Positions 57,854-64,000 of a stretch of 64,000 nt of DNA are shown here, piece by piece. The position numbers and the translations under genes are program-made. This stretch comes from Mycoplasma_N cavipharyngis (GTDB taxonomy: Bacteria; Bacillota_I; Bacilli_A; Mycoplasmatales; Mycoplasmoidaceae). The notes under the pieces were generated by a model. It did no database searches. It was not told the origin of the DNA and was given only the letters and a program-made list of their open reading frames with translations. Where the stretch lies: positions 682,001-746,000 of the forward strand of contig NZ_CP155569.1 in the NCBI RefSeq assembly GCF_042984175.1. The letters are read 5' to 3'. Positions within the stretch are counted from its first letter, which is position 1; each line of letters opens with the position of its first letter.

Positions 57854-59830
57854 TTAATTAATGTTTTTAGCTAAAATTTTTAAAATTTTTGTTGCTAATT
57901 TTTCTGCAGTAAAGTTTAGAACATTAAGAATATTTTGACCAGGTGCAGATAAACCATAACGATCAACACCTCAAACATAACGAGCGTATTTACGTCAATT
58001 AGCAGTCGCACCTAATTCAATACTAAAAGTAAAACGATGATTTAAAATTGATTTACGATATTCAACATCTTGTTGATCAAACAATTTGTGACACCAGAAA
58101 GAAATTACTTGAACTGTAACATTTTTATTTTCTAAAAATTCAGCAACAGCAATTGCTAATTCAACTTCACTACCTGTAGCAAATAAAACAACTTGAGGTT
58201 GAGTATGAGCTGAACCATAAATAACATATGCACCTTTTTTAACTAAATCAATTTCTGCAGATAAAATTTTAAATGGTGCTCTTGAAGTTGTAATCACAAC
58301 TGGAGCAGCAGTTTTCTGATCTAATCATAATTCTAAAGCAACCGCTGCTTCAATAGCATTACATGGACGAGCAACATAAATGTTAGGGGTTGCTCTTAAC
58401 ATTGCTAATTGTTCAATTGGCTGATGGGTTGGTCCATCTTCACCAACTGTTAGTGAATCGTGAGAAAAAATCGTTAAAGTATTAAGATGATTAATTGCAC
58501 CAAGTCTTAAACCTGCTTTTAAATAATCAACAAATGCTAAAAAGGTTGATCCAGCAGCTAAAATACCACCATGAGCACTAATACCATTATTGATGGCTTG
58601 CATGGCAAATTCTCTTACACCAACATTTCAGTTAGGTGCAGTATGATCTGAAGCATTAGCATATGGTTGGTTTTTATGAATAATTTTAGTTGATGTTGAT
58701 AAATCAGCATTTAAAGTAATTAAAGTTGGATTAACTTGAGTTGCTAATTGATAAACATCACCCATAATATTACGACTAGCTTCTTTATTGTATGATAAAG
58801 TTGCAGCTTGATCAATAAATGATAAATCAAATTGATTTTTTAAAATTTTAGTAATTAAATCTGCTTGTTCAGGGTTTTTAGTTTTAAATAATTCTAAGCG
58901 AGTTAGAAATTGTTGATGATGTTCTTGACTGCGTTGGTGTAAATCATTAAAAGCATCATAAACTTCTTGATCATAAGTAAATGGTTCAGTAGTATATTTT
59001 AAAGTTTTACGTAATGATTCAATTTCACTAGCTGATAATGGCGCACCATGAACTGCTGAAGAATTAGCTTTAGCAGAAAAATTACCAATAATTGTTTTCA
59101 CTTCAATGATACTAGGACGATTAGATTTTTTAGCAGCAATAATTGCTTTATTAATTGCTCCTAAATCTTCACCATCAGCTACAAAATGATAATCAAAATT
59201 TAATGATTCAAAATATTTTTGATGATCAATGTTTTCAGTGGCATTAGTATAACCATCTAATTGAACATTATTAGAATCATAAATTAAAATCAGTTTTGAT
59301 AATTGATAAAAACCAGCAACTGCTAATGCTTCATGAAAAACACCTTCTTGAAAACAACCATCACCAAATAAACAATAAGTGTAATGATCAACTACACTTT
59401 GATCATTAACTTTAAACATTGCACTTAAATGTGCTTCAGCAATTGCAAAACCTACTGCTGATGCTACGCCTTGTCCTAATGGACCAGTAGTTAATTCAAC
59501 TCCTGTTAAAAGATTACGTTCGGGATGACCAGCAAAAATAGAATTGAGTTGACGAAAAGAACTTAAATCTTTAACATTAACATTAGGCATTTTAATTGCA
59601 GCAAATAAAGCATAAAGTAAAGCACTACCATGACCGGCTGATAAAATAAAACGATCACGATTAAAATAATTAGGATCACTAACATCAAAATTTAAATGAT
59701 TGGCAAATAAAGTTGTTAGTAGTGGTCCTGCACCTAAAACAATTCCTGGATGACCTGAATTAGCAACGCCAACTGCTTCTACACCAGTAATTCGAATCGC
59801 GTTAATTGCTTTTTTTAAATTAGTATTCAT
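57854..59830 (-). CDS. tkt: Transketolase
   Basis: This 658-residue thiamine-diphosphate enzyme moves two-carbon units in the non-oxidative pentose phosphate pathway. Landmarks: ANSGHPGIVLGAGPL, SAGHGSALLYAL, TTGPLGQGVASAVGFA, the ThDP motif GDGCFQEGV...YDSNN, SAVHGAPL, FSHDSLTVGEDGPTHQPIEQL and ATGSEVELA. Full length. One or two features are unusual, such as SFWCHKLFDQQ, where the family has SMPSxxxFDxQ. It is transcribed on its own or with rpmE downstream (150 bases). Confidence 0.96.
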
Positions 59831-60243
59831 AAATTATTCTTATTATTAATTGTTAAATATATTACAATCCTTTTCCAAAATTAAAAATTTAAACTTTATT
59901 GATTAATTGTCAAAAACGTTGCTAATTTAATTTATTAATATATATGCAGTTTATTAAATTAAACTTAAAAATAATTATTTTTAATAATATTTATTGAATT
60001 TTAATAATAATTAATTGTTAAAATTCAACTTAAATTTAATATTAATAAAACTTCAATCAATAATTATAATATATTTTAATAATCAATTAATTTATTTTAA
60101 AACTATTAAAAAAGATCTTATTTAATTTATCACAATATTATTATTGATTTAATTAGAATTAAATTTTCTAAAATTTTAATCATTAATAATTAAATAACAA
60201 AAATTAAAAAAATAATTTTATCATTTTTGTTTTGAAAAAATAT
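59831..60243. other. AT-rich divergent intergenic region
   Basis: This gap separates tkt (minus) and the RNase HIII gene (plus). It is almost only A and T and must carry both promoters; no ORF, RNA gene or clear hairpin is seen. A TTG at 60232 is in frame with the next gene, but ATG 60244 is preferred. Confidence 0.5.
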
Positions 60244-61470
60244 ATGAACGATTTAGCAAAAAATAAAAAAATTAAAAATCAAAAAAATTTTCATATTTTT
60301 ATAGAAAATTTTACTAATCCAAAACCAATCGTAATTAGTTTTAAATCACAAAATGAAATTAATCAAATTATTGATTACTTGAAAAACCATGATCAAGTTA
60401 TAAATTGTGGACCAAAGGGTAATATTCAAGAACAATTTAATTTTGCTAAAGTTTATATTAATTTTTACTATAACAGTAAAAAAATGATGCTTCAAAAAGC
60501 TAATCCATCTCAATTTAATTTAAAAAAATTATTTAAATTGTTTCCTAATTGAGTTTTAGAACGATATTTTCTAAATCATACTGAAAATCAAATAATCAAT
60601 TCTGAAAACAAACAAATTCAAATTGAACCAAAAGAAAAAATTACTGTTAATAAAAATGTTATAAAAATGGTTCAATCAGAAAAAAAACCACTAAATTATT
60701 TTTATTTAGGTGGTGATGAATCAGGTAAGGGTGAATTATTAGGTAATTTAACTGTTGCTGTTTGTTGTTGTGATCAAAATAGTTTAGATCAATTATTAGA
60801 ATCGAAATTAATTATTGATTCAAAAAAACTTTCTAAAAAAAATATTCAAAAAAGTTTTTTGAAAATAACAACAATCCTAAAAGCAACATCATATGTTGTC
60901 TGATCTTTAGAAATGGAAAAATATAATCAATATTATAATTTATTTCAAAATCAAAATATTTTACTAACTTATATGTATTCAATTGCTTGATTGAAATTAC
61001 GTCATCAAATTATTAGTCAAAATCAAAAATTAATTGCTCGATTTGATCAAAGTGAAAAAATTATTGATGCATTTACTAGTAGTAAAAATTTTGAAAAATA
61101 CATTAATCAAATTCATGAGTCATTTAAATATGATTCAATTAAATCAAAATATTATGATCATATTAGTCAATTTTGATTTGAACCACTAAAACCAGTTAGT
61201 TATTTTAAATTAGTTGAAAAAGCTGAAACAAAATATCCCATTGTAGCAACTGCATCAATTTTGGCGCGAATGGAATTTTTAAAAAAATGAAATGCCATTT
61301 GAAATCCAATTGAAAATTTATTAGAAAAATCAATTACTAAAGGTTCAGCAATTCAGCAAAAAGAAGTTAATCAAATAATAAAAATAATTCAACAACAAAA
61401 CCCTAATTTATCTTTAAATGATATTATCAAAAAATATCTTAAAATTCATTTTAAAATCAAACAATTTTAA
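60244..61470 (+). CDS. rnhC: Ribonuclease HIII
   Basis: This 408-residue enzyme cleaves the RNA strand of RNA-DNA hybrids. The N-terminal region has one substrate-binding domain of the RNase HIII type (PIVISFKSQNEINQIIDYLK to LFKLFPNWVLERYF), followed by a linker and the catalytic domain: FYLGGDESGKGELLG (the DE catalytic pair), IDSKKLSKKNI, a mid region with ARFDQSEK (third acidic residue), and ATASILARMEFLKKW. The inner TGA codons are Trp. It is followed after 428 bases by a related multi-domain gene. Confidence 0.9.
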
Positions 61471-61898
61471 TTAAAAATTTTCTAATAATAAATAATATTT
61501 ATGATATAATCAAAATTTTAAGTTGGTGTTTATAAGTTATTTTTTATAATAGTATTAATAAAATAATTTTTAAAAATTAATAAATGATAACTTATTAACT
61601 AATGTTAAATAGTGTTAAAAATATTACTAATTTTCAGTTATTATTTTTTAACTTTATTAATTAAATTTTAGTATTTAATTTATTTATTTTTAAAAATACT
61701 AAACAAGATTTTAACGTTTCAATAAACTGGATCATAAATTCAATTAATTTGAATTAAATGCTTAAAGTTTTAAATCATAAAAATAAATTCTAAAATTAAA
61801 AATCATTTTTTTAGTTATATCAATAAGATTAATTTTAATTTAGAAAATATTCATCAATAATTTAGCAAAAAACAAAAAAGTTAAAAAATCAAATAATT
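61471..61898. other. Gap between the two RNase HIII genes
   Basis: No gene is seen. A segment ATAAGTTAT (about 61531) and ATAACTTAT (about 61587) could pair over a long loop. The part around 61860-61890 (TTTAGCAAAAAACAAAAAAGTTAAAAAATC) resembles the start of rnhC, so the second gene probably arose by duplication including its upstream edge. Confidence 0.5.
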
Positions 61899-64000
61899 AT
61901 GAAAAAAATAAAAATTAATTTTAAATCTAAAGATGAAATTAATCAAGTCATTTCTCATTTAAAAAAGAATAATGAAATTGCAAATCTTGGATCAATACCA
62001 AAAAGTTCTATTGAAAAAAGATTTAAATGAAATAAAAATAAAGTTTATATTGATTTTTTAAAAAATTATAAAATGGAAATTCTAAATGTTTCTGATTTAG
62101 ATCAATTATTTAAAATATTTCCTAATTTAGTTTCAGAAAGATATTATTCAAATCAAACAGAAAATCAATCATCTAAACTAAAAAATAGTCAAAATAAAAA
62201 TCAATCAACAAAAAAGAAAAAAGAGAGAAAATCAAAAGAAATAATTCTTGTTTTAAAATCTCAAGATGAAGCTAATCAAATTATTAATCATCTTAAAAAT
62301 CACAAAGATATTTTAAATCATAAATCCAAAAATACGATTCAAGGAAAATTTCAATATAAAAAAATTCATATTATTTTTTATTCTGATTTGAAAATGATAA
62401 TCCAAAATGTTAAGAAAAATCAAGCTGATTTAAATGGTTTATTCAAAACATTTCCTACTTGATTTTTTGAAAAATATTATTTTAATTCAAAAGAAAATAA
62501 AATATTAGAAATTGAAAATGCTCTAATTAAAAATGATCTGAAAGAAAATGAATTAACAAATACAAAAAATGAAGAAAATGATCAAGTCAAAAATCAGATA
62601 GAAAAACCATCAGTTGAAATAAAAAATGAAGAAGTTAAAAAAATAAAAGATTTGAACATTTTTCAAAAAAATTTTATTAATTCAAAAACAATAAAAATTG
62701 TTCTAAAATCTCAAGAAGACATTAATGAAATCATTTTTTATCTTAAAAATCAAAAAAATAATGCTATATTAAATCCTAAATTAAAATCAAATTCAGATAT
62801 TAGAGAACAATTTAAATTTAAATCATTTTGTATTAAATTTTTTAAGAAAAATAATAACATCTTAATTGAAAATATTTCTTTAAATGAAACCAATTTAAAA
62901 AAATTATCTGAAATATTTCCTAATTGGTTTTTTGAAAAATATTATTTTGATCCAAAAGAAAATAAAAAATTAGAAATTAAAAATCATCTAATTAATAGTG
63001 TTCTAAAAGAAAATGAACTAACAAATACAAAAAATCAATCAGTCAAACTAAAAAGTGATCGAAATAGTGGAAATAAAAATCTACAACCAAAAAGAAAAAG
63101 AAAAACAAAAAAGAAAAAAGAAAACAAAAATGACAATAATGCCAAACCAATAAAACTAGTTTTTAATTCTCAAGATGAAGTTAATCAAATTGTTAATCAT
63201 CTTAAAAATCAAAAAGATGTTTTAAATCATGAACCTCAAAACATTATCCAAGGACAATTTCAATATAATAAAATTCAAATTATTTTTTATTCTAATTTGA
63301 GAATGGTAATTCAAAATATTGATCCAGATCAACTCGATTTAAATCGATTATTTAAAAAATTTCCTAATTTAGTTTTAGAAAAATATTATTTAACTCAAAA
63401 AGAAAATCAATTATTTGAAACAAAAAATGATCAAGTCAAAAATCAATCAATAAAAAAGAGAAAAGAGAAAGAATTAAAAGAAATAATAATAATTTTAAAA
63501 TCTCAAGATGAAGTTAATCAAGTAATTAATCATCTTAAAAATCAAAAAGATTTTTTATATAAAGAACCTAATAAATCTAACAAACCTAAAAATAATATTC
63601 AAGGACAATTTCAATACAATAAAATTCAAATAATTTTTTATTCTGATTTAAAAATGATGATTGAAAATATTGAAAAGAACCAATCTGATTTAAATCAATT
63701 ATTAAAAATATTTCCTAATTGATTTTTTGAAAAATATTATTTTGATCAAGAAGAAAATAAAATATTAGAACTTAAAAACAACCAAAAAGAAAATCAAATA
63801 ACAAATACAGAAATTGATCAAGTTAAAAACCAATTGATATTAACAGAAAAAAATTATGAGGAAAATCAATTGCCAAAAATTAAAACTGAATTAATAAAAA
63901 ATGATCAAAACGAATATCAATTAATAGAAATTGAATATGGACAAAAAACAGTAGATTGTTTTTATTTGGGTGGGGATGAATCTGGAAAAAGTGAATGATC
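61899..64000 (+). CDS. RNase HIII-like protein with five tandem N-terminal domains (partial)
   Basis: The visible 700 residues hold five copies of the RNase HIII substrate-binding domain, each with a KSQDEVNQIINHLKN-type helix, an IQGQFQYNKIQIIFYS strand pair and a LFKxFPNxxxEKYY end: about 61899-62145, 62229-62490, 62677-62949, 63142-63390 and 63475-63745. Charged Lys/Asn linkers separate them. Then comes CFYLGGDESGKSEW, the start of the catalytic domain with the DE pair, cut at the window edge. The following residue pattern (KSE rather than KGE) differs from rnhC. Adjacent to the single-domain rnhC, it looks like a duplicate whose first domain was amplified. Whether the catalytic part is complete cannot be seen here. 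Confidence 0.85.

Overview
The window comes from an AT-rich wall-less bacterium (Mollicutes). UGA is read as tryptophan throughout: almost every long gene contains in-frame TGA at conserved Trp positions. The gene neighbourhoods point to the pneumoniae group: gmk-PP2C-PknB, mraZ-rsmH-(unknown)-ftsZ, nfo-fur, an OppF with a giant insertion, and a single release factor (prfA). I cannot name the species.

Layout. 1-2.9 kb: end of a degenerate NifS-like desulfurase, a NifU-like Fe-S scaffold, endonuclease IV, a Fur-type regulator and a membrane protein. 3.1-6.0 kb: a three-gene ABC-2 type exporter. 6.2-12.8 kb (minus): mraZ, rsmH, an unknown protein and ftsZ as one division operon, and gmk, PP2C and Ser/Thr kinase as a signalling operon. 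13.1-23.0 kb: aldo/keto reductase and a complete oppA-B-C-D-F oligopeptide importer (oppD frameshifted). 24.4-35.4 kb: surface-protein region with a 7.5 kb leucine-rich-repeat protein gene (broken, less AT-rich, full of simple repeats), a 0.2 kb tandem duplication, and a large lipoprotein gene. 35.5-46.9 kb: a tandemly duplicated lanthipeptide cassette. 47.2-52.2 kb: ileS, a purine-type permease, rpmG. 52.6-55.3 kb: ten tRNA genes around a ZIP-like metal transporter. 55.3-59.8 kb (minus): tkt, rpmE, prfA, prmC. 60.2-64 kb: an RNase HIII and a second RNase HIII-like gene with five copies of the N-terminal domain, cut by the window end.

The most striking content is the duplicated 5.6 kb cassette. 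Each copy has a LanKC-type class III lanthionine synthetase (lyase, kinase and cyclase-like parts), two ABC half-transporters, and a divergently transcribed 63-70 residue precursor whose leader is nearly identical between copies. The C-terminal cores differ, but both keep an SxxC, then TxxC-x-TxxC, ring pattern. This looks like a compact lanthipeptide system in a mollicute; I do not know of a described one. Second is the RNase HIII-like protein with five tandem substrate-binding domains.

Several genes (oppD, the LRR gene, the lipoprotein, the first lanKC) are broken by single-base shifts, most of them in short T or A runs. These may be phase-variable tracts, real decay, or homopolymer sequencing errors; reads are needed to decide.
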